DNA of 57,530 nucleotides from Methanobrevibacter sp. TMH8 (GTDB lineage: Archaea; Methanobacteriota; Methanobacteria; Methanobacteriales; Methanobacteriaceae). The notes under the pieces were generated by a model. That model saw only the letters and a list, made by a program, of their open reading frames with translations. It was not told where the DNA came from and made no database searches. Within the stretch, counting starts at the first letter, position 1. Each line of letters opens with the position of its first letter. Location: assembly GCF_020148105.1 (NCBI RefSeq), contig NZ_JAHLZE010000011.1, positions 1-57,530 on the forward strand, in the 5' to 3' direction. Below, piece by piece: positions 38,867 to 49,819 of the stretch. The translations under genes and the position numbers were made by a program.

Positions 38867-39127
38867 ATGGATATAGAATTTTGTCAATCTTGTGGTATGC
38901 CTATGAATGATAATGATTATGGAACCAATGTAGATGGAACTACAAATAAAGATTATTGTAATCATTGTTATGATAATGGAGAATTTACTTCTGATAGAAC
39001 AATGGATGATATGATTAATTTTTGTGCTCCTAAAATGGCTGAAAATACTGGCATAGATGAGTCAGAAGCTAGAAAAATAATGGAAGAAATGTTTCCTAAT
39101 TTAAAACGTTGGAAAAATAATAAATAA
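38867..39127 (+). CDS. small zinc-ribbon protein
   Basis: 86 residues. FCQSCGMPMND and YCNHCYDNGEF give a four-cysteine zinc ribbon of the putative zinc ribbon family, followed by a helical tail ending in MEEMFPNLKRW. Members are thought to bind zinc and act in regulation or stress. The DUF63 gene follows by about 20 bp, so they are probably cotranscribed. Confidence 0.85.
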   Translation: MDIEFCQSCGMPMNDNDYGTNVDGTTNKDYCNHCYDNGEFTSDRTMDDMINFCAPKMAENTGIDESEARKIMEEMFPNLKRWKNNK

Positions 39128-39148
39128 ATAGTTAAACCAGTGTTTATC

Positions 39149-39958
39149 ATGGCAATAGAGTCAAATATAATTGATTTTTTATCAACTTACTTTTTTTCTG
39201 GATATACAATATTCAACACACTTATATATGGAATAATACTTGTTGTAGCTATATTTGGAATTATTAAGATTTTTGAGCACTATAAAATAAACCCTACTGA
39301 TCTTATATTTCCTCTTATTCCATTTATTTTTCTAGGGTCTGGTGTTCGTGCACTAGTGGACAATGGAATCTATCCATATACCTGGGCTTTAATAACACCT
39401 GGAATTTACTTTATTGTAGGTGGTGCTGCAATAGTTACTCTTATATTTTCAATATATCTTCAAAAATGGAAAGATATTGATTTTAGATATACAATATTTA
39501 TTATTGGCCTTATTATAGCTATTCCAAATCTTATCAATATCAATCAATTAAATTTAATAGTTATTGCTCAAATTTTGCTGATCTGGGGACTAATTACAGC
39601 AGCATTTATTATAGTAGGCAAATTTTGGCCTTTATTCTACCACAATTCTTATAATGGAAAAATAAACCTTTCAATAATTTCTGCTCATTTATTTGATGCT
39701 TCAACTACATTTATGGCTGTAGATTATTATGGTTACTTTGAACAACATGTAATTCCCAATTCTATTTATAATCTAACGGGAACAGCTATTACAATGTTTC
39801 CTCTTAAAATTATAGTTATTTGTCTAGCTTTATATTTAATTGATAAATATGTTGATGATGAAATTATTGCAGGAACTTTAAAACTAGCTATTTTTGTACT
39901 CGGCCTTGCTCCTGGAGTTAGAAACTTTTTGAGTTTAGCTATTGGTACAGCTTTTTAA
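39149..39958 (+). CDS. DUF63 family membrane protein
   Basis: 269 residues from ATG 39149; a GTG at 39140 is an alternative. About seven to eight membrane segments. Family hallmarks: PLIPFIFLGSGVRALVDNGI and, late in the protein, the AHLFDASTTFMAVDYYGY segment with buried charged residues, which suggests an intramembrane active site. Function unknown, found widely in euryarchaea. Confidence 0.85.
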   Translation: MAIESNIIDFLSTYFFSGYTIFNTLIYGIILVVAIFGIIKIFEHYKINPTDLIFPLIPFIFLGSGVRALVDNGIYPYTWALITPGIYFIVGGAAIVTLIFSIYLQKWKDIDFRYTIFIIGLIIAIPNLININQLNLIVIAQILLIWGLITAAFIIVGKFWPLFYHNSYNGKINLSIISAHLFDASTTFMAVDYYGYFEQHVIPNSIYNLTGTAITMFPLKIIVICLALYLIDKYVDDEIIAGTLKLAIFVLGLAPGVRNFLSLAIGTAF

Positions 39959-40121
39959 TAAAATTTATACTAATATTTTTTTTGATTTTCTTAAAATTTT
40001 TATACTACTTTAAACAAAAATTTTCATGTTATACTTTAGATGAATTTTCTTTCATTTTTCATTATAATTTATAATTTTATATAAAATTTAAAAAAATTAT
40101 AGATAATAATGTAAAAAATTA

Positions 40122-40168
40122 GAAAATATTGAAAATATTGAAAATATTAAAAATACAGAAAATACAGA
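40122..40168. repeat. short tandem repeats upstream of the isopropylmalate-synthase-type gene
   Basis: GAAAATATT occurs three times in tandem (40122-40148), then AAAATACAG twice. The surrounding 39959-40302 gap is otherwise A/T without features. Confidence 0.7.
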
Positions 40169-40302
40169 AAATTTAAAGATTTTAAGATTTAAAAATTAAA
40201 ATGATATCAGATTTTAAGATATTAGAATTTTAAGATATAAAACATTAAAATTTAAAAAGTATTTTTTCTAAGTATAACATAATACAGAAATGAGGAATAA
40301 GT

Positions 40303-41844
40303 GTGCAGATAAACAACATAGAAATACCAAAAAGTGAATTGAATCTTCCAAAGACAATTAAACTTTTTGATACAACACTCCGTGACGGAGAACAAGCACC
40401 TGGGGTAGCTCTAACTGTAGATGAGAAAATACAAATTGCTCAAAAGTTAGATAACCTTGGAGTTAATACAATAGAATATGGTTTCCCTGCAGTTTCTGAG
40501 GGAGAACGAAATGCAGCTAAACAAATCAATGATTTGGGATTGAATGCAAATATTTGTGGTTTAGCTAGAGTATTAAAAAATGATATTGATGCTTTGTTGG
40601 ATTGTGACTTGAGTTATGTACACACATTTATTGGAACTTCTCCTCTTCATAGAGAATATAAATTAAAAATCTCAAAAGAAGAAGTTTTAGATAAAGCAAT
40701 CTCAGCTGTTGAATATGCTAAAGATCATGGAATCACAGTTGAATTTTCTGCAGAAGATTCTACTAGAACTGAAGAAGATTTCTTGCTTGAAGTTTATAAG
40801 GCCATAGAATCTGCTGGTGCCGATGTGATTAATGTTCCTGATACTGTTGGAGTATTAGTTCCAACAACCACAAGGAAACTTATAAATATATTGATGGATA
40901 ATCTTAAACTTCCAATTAGTGTTCATTTCCATAATGATTTTGGTTTAGCTGTAGCCAACTCTCTTGTAGCTATTGAATCTGGAGCTAGTCAAGCTCATGT
41001 AACTGTTAATGGAATTGGTGAAAGGGGTGGTAATGCATCTCTTGAAGAACTTGCAGTTACACTTAAAGTTGCTTATGGCATGGATTTAGATATTGATACT
41101 ACTCAACTATATAATGTTTCTGACTTTGTGTCAAAAATTACTGGTATTAAAATGCCTCCAAATAAACCAATTGTTGGAGAAAATGCATTTGCACATGAAT
41201 CTGGAATTCATGTTCATGGAATACTGCAAAATGCAGCTACTTATGAACCAATATCTCCAGAAATCGTTGGACACTCAAGAAAAATAGCCCTTGGAAAACA
41301 TACTGGTGCAAATTCTTTAAGAGCAAAATTAGATGAATATAACATAAAAATGGATGAAGATCAATTTTGTACTGTTTATGATCAAGTTAAAGATCTTGGT
41401 GATAAAGGAAAATGTCTTACAGATGCCGACTTAAAAGCTATTGCAGTAACAGTCCTTGGAAAAACAAAAGAAGAAGCTGTAAAGTTAGTTGGATTATCAG
41501 TTAGTTCTGGTTCTGGAAAAACTGTTTCACCTACAGCTACTGTTAAATTGAATATTAATGGTGAAGAAAAAGAAACATCTTCTATTGGTGTAGGGCCAGT
41601 TGATGCTGCATTAAATGCTATTCAAAATTTAGTCAAAGGAACTACAAATATTGAATTGGAAGAATATAATATTGAAGCTATCACTGGTGGTACTGATGCA
41701 TTAGCTGAAGTATTCGTTATTACTTCTGATGAAGAGGGTAATAAAGCTACTGGTAGAGCTACTCGTGAAGATGTTATTATGGCCAGTGTAGATGCAGTTT
41801 TAAATTCAATAAACAAAATTTTGATGATAAAAGAAGCTAAATAA
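40303..41844 (+). CDS. leuA: 2-isopropylmalate synthase family (LeuA-type)
   Basis: 513 residues. An alpha-isopropylmalate/homocitrate/citramalate synthase: catalytic [31 protein letters not shown] (metal HxH), [29 protein letters not shown], and a C-terminal regulatory domain (residues about 385-510, [15 protein letters not shown]). It condenses acetyl-CoA with a 2-oxoacid. LeuA is the most likely identity; citramalate or homocitrate synthase cannot be excluded by eye. The start codon is GTG with GAGG upstream. No leu genes adjacent. Confidence 0.85.
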   Translation: MQINNIEIPKSELNLPKTIKLFDTTLRDGEQAPGVALTVDEKIQIAQKLDNLGVNTIEYGFPAVSEGERNAAKQINDLGLNANICGLARVLKNDIDALLDCDLSYVHTFIGTSPLHREYKLKISKEEVLDKAISAVEYAKDHGITVEFSAEDSTRTEEDFLLEVYKAIESAGADVINVPDTVGVLVPTTTRKLINILMDNLKLPISVHFHNDFGLAVANSLVAIESGASQAHVTVNGIGERGGNASLEELAVTLKVAYGMDLDIDTTQLYNVSDFVSKITGIKMPPNKPIVGENAFAHESGIHVHGILQNAATYEPISPEIVGHSRKIALGKHTGANSLRAKLDEYNIKMDEDQFCTVYDQVKDLGDKGKCLTDADLKAIAVTVLGKTKEEAVKLVGLSVSSGSGKTVSPTATVKLNINGEEKETSSIGVGPVDAALNAIQNLVKGTTNIELEEYNIEAITGGTDALAEVFVITSDEEGNKATGRATREDVIMASVDAVLNSINKILMIKEAK

Positions 41845-42308
41845 CTCTTTAAATATATATGTAGAAAATCATTTTTATAATATATTTTATTTTTTCTTTT
41901 ATTATTCTATTTTATTATTTTATTATTTTATTTTTTATTTATTTTTTCTTTTATTACTATATTTTTTTTATTTTTATAACATTTTAAATCATTTATTTTT
42001 TATTTAAAACTTTTATAAATATTTTTTTATCTTATATTTCATTAAATAAGCTTATTTTTTTGTTTTAAGATTATTTAATATATATGTAGAAAAAAATTTT
42101 TCTATTAGATATATTTATTTTCAAATTATATATCTAAATATATCTAAAATATATTTAAATTATATTTAAATTATATTATAAAATATATTTTTAAATTAAC
42201 TATAGTCAAAATATTAAAATTAATACTATTTATCCAAAACTTTAAAAAAGATAAGTTATATAAATGTGTTAATACATAATATATGTATTATTATCGGAGG
42301 TCATTATC
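41845..42308. other. 464-bp intergenic region with a 17-bp direct repeat
   Basis: AATATATATGTAGAAAA occurs at 41852-41868 and again at 42077-42093. The rest is T-rich. The alba promoter lies at the right end. Confidence 0.5.
42253..42289 (+). promoter_or_regulatory. alba promoter and leader inverted repeat
   Basis: TTATATAAATG (42256-42266) is a good TATA box with a start near 42285. AATACAT (42271-42277) and ATGTATT (42283-42289) form a symmetric site around the predicted start, a place where a repressor, or Alba itself, could block transcription. Confidence 0.45.
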
Positions 42309-42587
42309 ATGCCAGAAGAAAATATTGTATACATAGGAAGCAAACCTGTAATGAATTATGTTCTTGCAGTAGTAACTCAGATGAACAGTGGCGTATCAGA
42401 AGTTATCTTAAAAGCAAGAGGAAGAGCTATTAGCAGGGCCGTTGATGTTGCCGAAATTGTCAGAAATCGTTTTATACCTGATATGGACGTTCAAAACATT
42501 GATATTTGTACCGAAGAAATTGTTGGAAACGATGGTGTTTCAACAAATGTATCTACTATAGAGATACAGCTTAAAAAAGATAATTAG
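42309..42587 (+). CDS. albA: Alba DNA/RNA-binding chromatin protein
   Basis: 92 residues, standard Alba length. [20 protein letters not shown], the acetylation/DNA-binding lysine region, and [20 protein letters not shown] are characteristic. It coats DNA and RNA as dimers. Strong CGGAGGTCA ribosome binding site. Confidence 0.97.
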   Translation: MPEENIVYIGSKPVMNYVLAVVTQMNSGVSEVILKARGRAISRAVDVAEIVRNRFIPDMDVQNIDICTEEIVGNDGVSTNVSTIEIQLKKDN

Positions 42588-42807
42588 AGTTTATTTCTTT
42601 ATTTATCTATTATTTCATTTTTTATAATTCATTTTTTATAATATATACATAATAATTACATAATATATTACATAACTTATTACATATTCTATTACATAAT
42701 CATTACATATTCTATTGTATACTCTTTTTAAATAGCTTATTTTGTAATTTATACCGTTTTCATATATTTATCATATATTCATGATTTTCATAATTTATTG
42801 TCTACTA

Positions 42808-43980
42808 TTATCTATACATGATAAATTTGATAACTTTTCCAAGAACTCTATAATACCAATGATCCATTGATTTACTAACATTCTTCAGTTCATCTATAAT
42901 AGGTATTTCTTGAGGACATTTCTTTTCACAAACACCACATTCTGTGCATTTATAAGCAGCTGATTTATCTTCAGTTGACTGTACATACATTACTTGTGGT
43001 TTAAATCCTCCAAACATTGATTTATCATTATAAGAAGAGAAACAGATAGGTATATCTACTCCCTGTGGACAAGGCATACAATAAGCACAGTTTGTACAAT
43101 TCACTTTAATTTTCTTTTTAAACTCTGTTTTAACCTTTTCTAACATTTCTTTTTCTTCGATTGTTAATGAATTGGCTTGGGTTTCTGATGCAACTCTTAT
43201 ATTGTCTTTGATATGCTGTTCTTCATTCATTCCTGATAAAACCACTTTTACTGCAGGATGATTCCAAACCCATCTAAATGCCCATTCTGCTGGAGATCTT
43301 TTAATTTCAAAATTGTTCATTATCTTTTGAGCCTTTTCTGGTAGCTTGTCAACTAACATTCCTCCTCTAAGAGGTTCCATTACTATTACACCAATGTTTT
43401 TAGAAGCTGCATACTCTAAACCTTCTGTTCCAGCTTGATAATTTTCATCAATATAATTATATTGTATCATACAAAATTCCCAATCATAATCATCTATTAT
43501 CCTTTTAAAATGATGTAAATTTCCATGGAATGAAAAACCAAAATTAATTATACGTCCTTTTTTCTTTTCTTCATCTATAAAATCTAAAATTCCATTTTCT
43601 TTTAATGTTTCCCAGTCTTTAAATTGCATTAAGCTATGAATCATGTAATAATCGATATAATCAGTTTGTAATCTATCCAGCTGCTTTTCAAAGATTTCAT
43701 CCATTTTTTCTCTAGTTTTAGCTATAGGGCCTGGCATTTTATCAGCAATTTTTACCTTATCTCTACAGTTATTATTTTTTAAGATTTCTCCTAGATTTTT
43801 TTCACTTCCTGGATATAAATAAGCAGTATCAAAATAATTAACACCATTTTCTATAGCTGTCATTATTTGTTTTTCTGTTCTTTTATAATCAATAGCTCCA
43901 TTTTTTCGAGGATATCTCATACATCCATATCCTAAAATGGACAATTCATCTCCATTCTTTTCTATTTTTCGATAAAACAC
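42808..43980 (-). CDS. aldo/keto reductase with C-terminal ferredoxin domain
   Basis: 390 residues. The first 290 form an aldo/keto reductase TIM barrel (GYGCMRYPRKN, NYFDTAYLYPGSE, YYMIHSLM, VIVMEPLRGG). The C-terminus has cysteine motifs CTNCAYCMPCPQG and CTECGVCEKKCPQ, giving one or two 4Fe-4S clusters. Such fusions are common in strict anaerobes and probably link ferredoxin electrons to carbonyl reduction; substrate unknown. Stand-alone gene. Confidence 0.92.
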   Translation of the reverse strand: MFYRKIEKNGDELSILGYGCMRYPRKNGAIDYKRTEKQIMTAIENGVNYFDTAYLYPGSEKNLGEILKNNNCRDKVKIADKMPGPIAKTREKMDEIFEKQLDRLQTDYIDYYMIHSLMQFKDWETLKENGILDFIDEEKKKGRIINFGFSFHGNLHHFKRIIDDYDWEFCMIQYNYIDENYQAGTEGLEYAASKNIGVIVMEPLRGGMLVDKLPEKAQKIMNNFEIKRSPAEWAFRWVWNHPAVKVVLSGMNEEQHIKDNIRVASETQANSLTIEEKEMLEKVKTEFKKKIKVNCTNCAYCMPCPQGVDIPICFSSYNDKSMFGGFKPQVMYVQSTEDKSAAYKCTECGVCEKKCPQEIPIIDELKNVSKSMDHWYYRVLGKVIKFIMYR

Positions 43981-44285
43981 ATTTTCATCCCCATAGTAAA
44001 TTATTTTCCCAAATTATTATTTTTTATAGATTAAAAGATAATATTAATCAAATCGATATAGTTGATATTAAAATTAATATTAAATTGGGATTGATTTCAA
44101 TATTAATTTTTTAATAGCTTATTAATTCCTTCTAATATTAATTCTAATATCAATCTTTCATTAAATCAATATTTTATTAAATAAATATAAATTAAATATT
44201 AAATATTAATTATTAAATCATTAAATTATTAAATTAAAATTAAAAATTAAAAATAATAGCTATAAATTTAATATAGCTATTTAAA
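43981..44285. other. 305-bp AT-rich gap
   Basis: AATATTAAT-type sequence with many short palindromes expected from base composition; nothing specific. Confidence 0.5.
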
Positions 44286-45506
44286 TTAATTCTTTCTTCT
44301 TATTAAAGCAACAAGTGCAATTATTACAGCTAAAACAGCTATAATTATAATGCCTGTGTAATAAGTAAATACTGATGTTGGAGTATTAAATTTATTACCA
44401 TCTAATGAATAAACATATCCATCTTGACCTGAGAAGAACAAACTTTGTCCATAAACTACTGGTGATGAACTTATTGCTGAGTTGAAAATGTAGGCTCCTG
44501 GATTATATGTTAATTTAGTGTTTCCAGTATATTTATTTAAAACATATCCATTTCCATCATTTGATCCAAATGCAACATAGTCACCATATATTGCAGGAGT
44601 AGATTGAACATCTCCTCCAGTTTTAAATGCCCATTTAAATGTTCCATCTCTTGAATCAAGACAAGTTAAGTTATCACTATCAGAACCTATATATAAATTA
44701 TAGTTTCTAGTATCTAATGATGCAGAAGAGATTACTTTATCTCCAAGGTCATATTTCCATACAAGGTTTCCATTTGTAGCATTTAGAGTATATAGTGTAC
44801 CATCTAATGATCCGATATATACTTTATCTTCTGTGTATGCTGGGGAAGCTGTAACTTGATCTCCTGTTGTATAATTCCATTTTTGACTTCCATCATTAGT
44901 ATTAAGAGCAAAAATATTACCACTACTAGATCCTACAAATATTGTATTATTCATTACGGTTGGAGAAGATTTTATCTTTCCTCCAAGTTCTTTCTCCCAT
45001 TTTTTACTACCATCAGGGTTTAGTGCATATAATTTTCCATTATCTGCTCCAAAATATATGGTGTTTCCAGCTACTGTAGCAGTTGATTCAATAGGCTTGT
45101 TTACTGTGTAATTCCAAGATAATTTCTCTGTTTTGATATTGTAACTATACATATGTCCTTTTTCAGTACCTATGTATAAATTATTTCCACTAATGACTGG
45201 AGAACTCACAACATTGCCTTTTAACTTGTATTCCCATTTTTTATCCCCAGTTTCCATATCAATTGCCTTTAAAATTCCATTTTCTCCAGCAATATACATT
45301 ATTTTATCTTTAATAGCGGGAGACCCTTTAATTGGACTTTCTACATTAAAAATCCATAAATTTGATACAAAATCTCCTGCTTCTTGAATGAACCCTGTAT
45401 GTTCAACATTTTCTTGAAACATTGTCCAATTTGCTCCAGAAATAGGGGATATAAAAATAGCTAAAATAGCTATTCCTATTAGTAATCCCTTAAATTTACT
45501 TTCCAT
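44286..45506 (-). CDS. membrane-anchored PQQ-like beta-propeller protein
   Basis: 406 residues. Signal peptide (ends ISPISGA, residue about 25), then seven to eight PQQ-type beta-propeller blades with the repeat pattern YIG-(x)-G-x-LYALN-x(4)-KW-x-Y, and a C-terminal membrane helix followed by IRRKN. It faces the outside and may scaffold surface proteins, BamB-like. No quinone enzyme residues can be claimed. It lacks the KTGxPI motif of the three adhesins. Confidence 0.88.
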   Translation of the reverse strand: MESKFKGLLIGIAILAIFISPISGANWTMFQENVEHTGFIQEAGDFVSNLWIFNVESPIKGSPAIKDKIMYIAGENGILKAIDMETGDKKWEYKLKGNVVSSPVISGNNLYIGTEKGHMYSYNIKTEKLSWNYTVNKPIESTATVAGNTIYFGADNGKLYALNPDGSKKWEKELGGKIKSSPTVMNNTIFVGSSSGNIFALNTNDGSQKWNYTTGDQVTASPAYTEDKVYIGSLDGTLYTLNATNGNLVWKYDLGDKVISSASLDTRNYNLYIGSDSDNLTCLDSRDGTFKWAFKTGGDVQSTPAIYGDYVAFGSNDGNGYVLNKYTGNTKLTYNPGAYIFNSAISSSPVVYGQSLFFSGQDGYVYSLDGNKFNTPTSVFTYYTGIIIIAVLAVIIALVALIRRKN

Positions 45507-45642
45507 TAAATCACCAAATTATTTTAATTACTTATTTTTGATATTTTATAGATATTATGCTCTATAGATGTTATGTTCTATAGATTATGTTTTATATATC
45601 CTGTTTTATTAGATATTATGTCCTTTTTTAGGTATCAAAGAT

Positions 45643-46884
45643 TTAAACATCTCTATCAAATCTTATAACACCTAATACAAAGAATACTATTAAGAATCCT
45701 ACAAGAACTAATATATCTAACCATATGTCTCCTAATCCTTGTCCTTTAAGCATAACTCCTCTCATAGCATCATTTAAATAGGTTAATGGAGCTATGTATG
45801 CTATTTTTTGGAATATCCATGGCATTGTTTCTATCGGATAAAATACTCCTGAAACAAACATCATTGGCATGGTAAATGGCATAACAAGTTGTGTATAATC
45901 TTCTTGTGTTTGAGCCGTTGCTGAAATCATTATTCCAAATCCAACAAACGTTAATGCTCCGAGTATCAGCACTCCCACAGCTAAGAATATATTTCCATTA
46001 ATTGTTATTCCAAAGAGTAAAATAGCTGCTGCCAGCAGTATTATGGCTTTTACAACTTCAATTATTAATTTTGAAAATATTTTTCCTCCAACAACTGTAG
46101 CAACACTTGTAGGAGTCATAAATAACCTAGCTAATTCCCCTGTCTCTCTTTCACCAGCAATTGATTGACCCATTCCCATCATACATGACATCATGACAGT
46201 CATAGCTAATATTGCAGGAACTAAAAAGTCAATATATGCAATATTTCCATAAATTTTATTTACTTGAAGGTTAATTGAATTTACAATTCCATTAACACTA
46301 TCTGAAATACCACCAACAGAAGATCCCTGGGAACTATCATTTAATTCCGTAGATACATTACTTCCACTAGCTGCACCCCCATCAGTACCATTCGAACTTT
46401 GAACAGTATTTTGTACTTGGATGGAAGCTAATTTTTCAGCACCTATTTTGGCACTTATTTGACTAAATAATTGTTGACTAGCTGGCACTATTGTTTGACT
46501 TGCTATTTGATCTGATGAATCAAGATACAATACAACCGTCTTACTTTGATCCGAACTTATATCATCATAATTTGGAGGCAGTATTATGGCTGCTTTAACT
46601 TGCCCATTGTTAACCATCTCTTTAGCTTGATTTACATTGGTTGTAATATTTTTAACTTCAAACAACGACATATCTTTAACTGCCATAAGTGTTTGATCAG
46701 TTATATTTCCATGGCTTTGTTCTGCAATTACTATTGGAACATTTTCAATGTCTCCTCCCATACCATAACCAAATAAGGTTATCATTATAATTGGGAAGAG
46801 AAACATAGCTATCATTCGTGAAGGATGTCTATAAAGAGATAAAAGATCTTTTTTAAGCATCCATAAGAATTTTTTGCTTTCCAT
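45643..46884 (-). CDS. ABC-2 type transporter permease
   Basis: 413 residues. One N-terminal membrane segment, a large extracellular domain (residues about 45-220, including a Ser/Gly/Asn-rich patch near 165-190), then five membrane segments with the ABC-2 signature region GERETGELARLFMTPTS. It works with the ATPase encoded just upstream (33-bp gap) to export a drug, lipid or peptide. Third gene of the padR operon. Confidence 0.92.
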   Translation of the reverse strand: MESKKFLWMLKKDLLSLYRHPSRMIAMFLFPIIMITLFGYGMGGDIENVPIVIAEQSHGNITDQTLMAVKDMSLFEVKNITTNVNQAKEMVNNGQVKAAIILPPNYDDISSDQSKTVVLYLDSSDQIASQTIVPASQQLFSQISAKIGAEKLASIQVQNTVQSSNGTDGGAASGSNVSTELNDSSQGSSVGGISDSVNGIVNSINLQVNKIYGNIAYIDFLVPAILAMTVMMSCMMGMGQSIAGERETGELARLFMTPTSVATVVGGKIFSKLIIEVVKAIILLAAAILLFGITINGNIFLAVGVLILGALTFVGFGIMISATAQTQEDYTQLVMPFTMPMMFVSGVFYPIETMPWIFQKIAYIAPLTYLNDAMRGVMLKGQGLGDIWLDILVLVGFLIVFFVLGVIRFDRDV

Positions 46885-46917
46885 ATATTCTCAACTCTTC
46901 TTATTTTTGATATTTAA

Positions 46918-48183
46918 TTATTTGACATCCTTTATATTAGCTTGATTAACCTTTTTCTTACTAGTTACATCAACAAATACATCTTCTAATGATGGATCTT
47001 TTGTATTAATAGAAGTTATGTTTCCATCGTTCTTTACAATACTCCAAATAACATTATTAACACTATTTTCAGCAAATTTGTCTACATCAATAGCTAATCT
47101 ACTTCCTTTTCCAGTTTCAGTTACTCTTACATTATAAACAATATCTAAATCTTCAAGATCTTTCTTAATCTTGTCGGTCATATTTTTGACCATGATACTA
47201 ACTTCTTTAGAGACTTTTTCAATCTCAGCTAGATATTCTGAATTATCTGTATCTCCATTATAGCTATCTTCATTATAGCTATCTTTACCAGCATTATCTT
47301 GATTTTTAGTTAATGATGGAGTAGACACTCCTGTTACTACTCCATTGTTCAGATCAGTAACATTTCCAACTATGGTATCATCTTCTTCAGTACTATAAAC
47401 TGTTTCAGTTTTAAGTGATTTAGCTGCAAATTCAGTTTTTGCAAACTCTTTTGCACTAGAAAATCCTTCCATTTTTTTGAGAATTTCTTGTTCTTTTCTA
47501 TGCATTAAAGTATCTTTAAGTCCTTGGGGAGTATCGAATGCAGCTAATTCTCCTAAATTCATGATACCTACATTTTCACAAAGCATTTCTACTTCATACA
47601 TATCATGAGAACAGAGAATAATGGTATGGCCATTATCATTAAGTTCTTGTATTAAATCCCAAAGAACCATCTTAGTTGTTGGATCTAAACCAATAGTAGG
47701 TTCATCAAGAAATAGAACGTCTGGTCTGTGTATTAAACTAGCTACTACAGAAACCTTTTGTTTTTGACCACCAGACATTTGTTTAATTAACTTATTTTCA
47801 GCATATTTAATATCAACAAGTTCCATAAGATCGTCAATACGGTCTTCTTTTTCATCTTCTGTAAGACCATAGTAATCAGCACAAAGTTCTACATTTTCTC
47901 TAGCTGTTAAATCATTGTATAGACTTACAAGCTGTGGAACCATCCCTATTTTTTGTCTTACTTCATTTGGACTTTCAATAATGTCATGGCCACTTACTTT
48001 TGCTGTTCCATTTGTGGGTTTTATAAGACATGTTAACATTTTTATGGTTGTGGTTTTACCTGCACCATTAGGCCCTAAAAAACCGAAGATACTCTTATTT
48101 TTGACTTTCATATTAAGATTATCAACAGCTAAGAAATCACCATACATTTTAGTAAGTGAATCAGTTTCTATTGCATATTTCAT
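46918..48183 (-). CDS. ABC transporter ATP-binding protein
   Basis: 421 residues. Walker A GPNGAGKTTT, Q-loop MVPQ, signature MSGGQKQKVSV, Walker B VLFLDEPTIGLDP and the switch His in ILCSHDMYEV. Beyond the normal 310 residues it carries an Asp/Asn/Ser-rich linker (about 265-320) and a C-terminal domain (about 325-410) ending SLEDVFVDVTS, as in DrrA-like exporters. Partner of the adjacent ABC-2 permease. Confidence 0.94.
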   Translation of the reverse strand: MKYAIETDSLTKMYGDFLAVDNLNMKVKNKSIFGFLGPNGAGKTTTIKMLTCLIKPTNGTAKVSGHDIIESPNEVRQKIGMVPQLVSLYNDLTARENVELCADYYGLTEDEKEDRIDDLMELVDIKYAENKLIKQMSGGQKQKVSVVASLIHRPDVLFLDEPTIGLDPTTKMVLWDLIQELNDNGHTIILCSHDMYEVEMLCENVGIMNLGELAAFDTPQGLKDTLMHRKEQEILKKMEGFSSAKEFAKTEFAAKSLKTETVYSTEEDDTIVGNVTDLNNGVVTGVSTPSLTKNQDNAGKDSYNEDSYNGDTDNSEYLAEIEKVSKEVSIMVKNMTDKIKKDLEDLDIVYNVRVTETGKGSRLAIDVDKFAENSVNNVIWSIVKNDGNITSINTKDPSLEDVFVDVTSKKKVNQANIKDVK

Positions 48184-48283
48184 TTATTCACCTTTTCCAA
48201 TAACTTTTATTAATCTTATAATTGTAAATACTCTAAATTTTTTATTTATTTTTATATATTAATAATTCATTTATCTCAATAAC

Positions 48284-48772
48284 TCATTTATTACTATTAT
48301 TCGTCATTACATCCATCCAAAATTCTCTTATAGTTGGGGGGACGTTTTTATGAGGTTTTTTTCTAATTATTTCAATAGTATTGATACCTTTATCGGTAGC
48401 TTCATAGTATTTTACTTTTCTTTTACCTTGTAATTCCCAATCTCCCTTAATCAACTCTTTTTTTTCTAATTCATGGAGAATGGGGTATATTTTATTAGGT
48501 CCCGGGCCCTGTAATTCAAGATCATTCTTATCTTCTAATCCTTCTTTCATTTTTTTTATTATTTCATATCCATGTATTCTTCCTTTGGTTATAATCCAAA
48601 GAATAATTATTTTTATGAAGCCTTTCATTAAGGCAGATATCAATGTTTTATCGAAGTTCCCATCTTTTAATATACAATCGGTTTCCCAAGAATCATGATG
48701 GGCATGTTTTTTGATTTTGTTTTTCTTTTCTTTTTCTTTTTTTAAGGTCTTCTTTTTCACTAATTTTTTCAT
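48284..48772 (-). CDS. PadR family transcriptional regulator
   Basis: 162 residues. A very basic N-terminal tail (about 25 residues, mostly Lys) precedes the PadR winged helix: RIHGYEIIKKM, PGPNKIYPILHELEKKELI, GKRKVKYYEATDKG. First gene of the operon with the ABC exporter, 100 bp upstream of the ATPase gene, so it most likely represses the exporter until a substrate binds. GAGGTGA ribosome binding site. Confidence 0.92.
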   Translation of the reverse strand: MKKLVKKKTLKKEKEKKNKIKKHAHHDSWETDCILKDGNFDKTLISALMKGFIKIIILWIITKGRIHGYEIIKKMKEGLEDKNDLELQGPGPNKIYPILHELEKKELIKGDWELQGKRKVKYYEATDKGINTIEIIRKKPHKNVPPTIREFWMDVMTNNSNK

Positions 48773-49804
48773 ATAATTTTCACCTCAATGCTCTGTAAAT
48801 AATTTATAGTAATTAAATTCATTAAAAATTATATTCATTTAAATTTTAAAATAAACATTAATTTGAATTAAAATTAAAATTAAATAAAAAATTTAACTAA
48901 AATACTAAATTAAACTTAAATTAAAAACTAAATTAAAATTTTAAATTATTTTATCATTATTTTCATATAATTTAAATCATGTAAAATTGATATTTATATC
49001 ACTAGAAATTAATATATTAAAATTGATATATCAATTTTCTGATATATCACATTATTAATTATTTTTCATATATAAATGTTTCTATGAAAATTATGTAAAT
49101 TATTTATTAACCATATAATTGTTTTTATAAAATTGTTATGAAAATAGCTATTGTAATATACATTATGGTAAAATTGATAAAAATTGTAAGAAATGAATAT
49201 TTATATGCAAAAACTTAAATATTTAAATTTATATAATTATTATATATAGTTCATAAGTTCATATTTGTATATCTATTTTATATTTTTAAAAAAATAAAAT
49301 CATATTTATGTTATAAATATATAAAATAAAGAGATTATAATTTAAAAAGTTTTGATGAAAATAAATAGAACAATATTTTTATGTATTAACTTTTTGTTTA
49401 ATCAATTATTGATGAAAAGAAGGTTATCTAAATATATAAGTAATTTTTGAGTAATTTTCTTTTGATTAATAAAATCTAAGAACTTTATTTTGAGTAAATG
49501 TGTATTTTAATGTAATTTTAAGTTTGTACTTTGGAAGAAGTTTATTATTTTTCAGTATGATTTTAATCAAAAATATAATATAATAAGATAGTATTTTATG
49601 TTTTATTAAGAATTGGCTAATTAAATTTAATATTATGGAATAGTACACCATTATGGACTTAACAGTGCATCATTTTGAACTTTTTTAGATTATTAAGATA
49701 TGTATTTCTGTGTTAATAAAATAATAAAGATTCTTTTTAAAGCATTTTGCTTCTTTTTTATATTTTTTTAATTTTTAATTTAAGAATATGTTTTAATTGA
49801 TTTA
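48773..49804. other. 1.03-kb divergent region between padR and adhesin 3
   Basis: Holds the palindrome cluster described separately and the long adhesin 3 leader region. ATTATGGA occurs twice near 49633-49656 in a slightly G/C-richer patch. Minus-strand frames in this stretch have no ribosome binding site and A/T-driven composition, so I call no gene. Confidence 0.5.
48988..49049. promoter_or_regulatory. cluster of three TGATA-n-TATCA palindromes, possible PadR operator
   Basis: TGATATTTATATCA (48988-49001), a perfect 20-bp palindrome centred on TGATATATCA (49019-49038), and a second TGATATATCA (49040-49049). Three like sites in 62 bp, about 215-280 bp upstream of padR. A/T-only palindromes arise easily here, so this is a candidate only. 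Confidence 0.35.
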
Positions 49805-49819
49805 ATGGGAGGTGAAAAA

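Noticed and set aside
42660-42720. Repeated ATTACATA strings after alba
   Set aside because: Short A/T-rich simple repeats with variable spacing; no stem or coding function visible.
49466-49651. 61-residue minus-strand frame upstream of adhesin 3
   Set aside because: No ribosome binding site, Ile/Leu/Lys/Tyr composition expected from A/T-rich DNA, no recognisable family.
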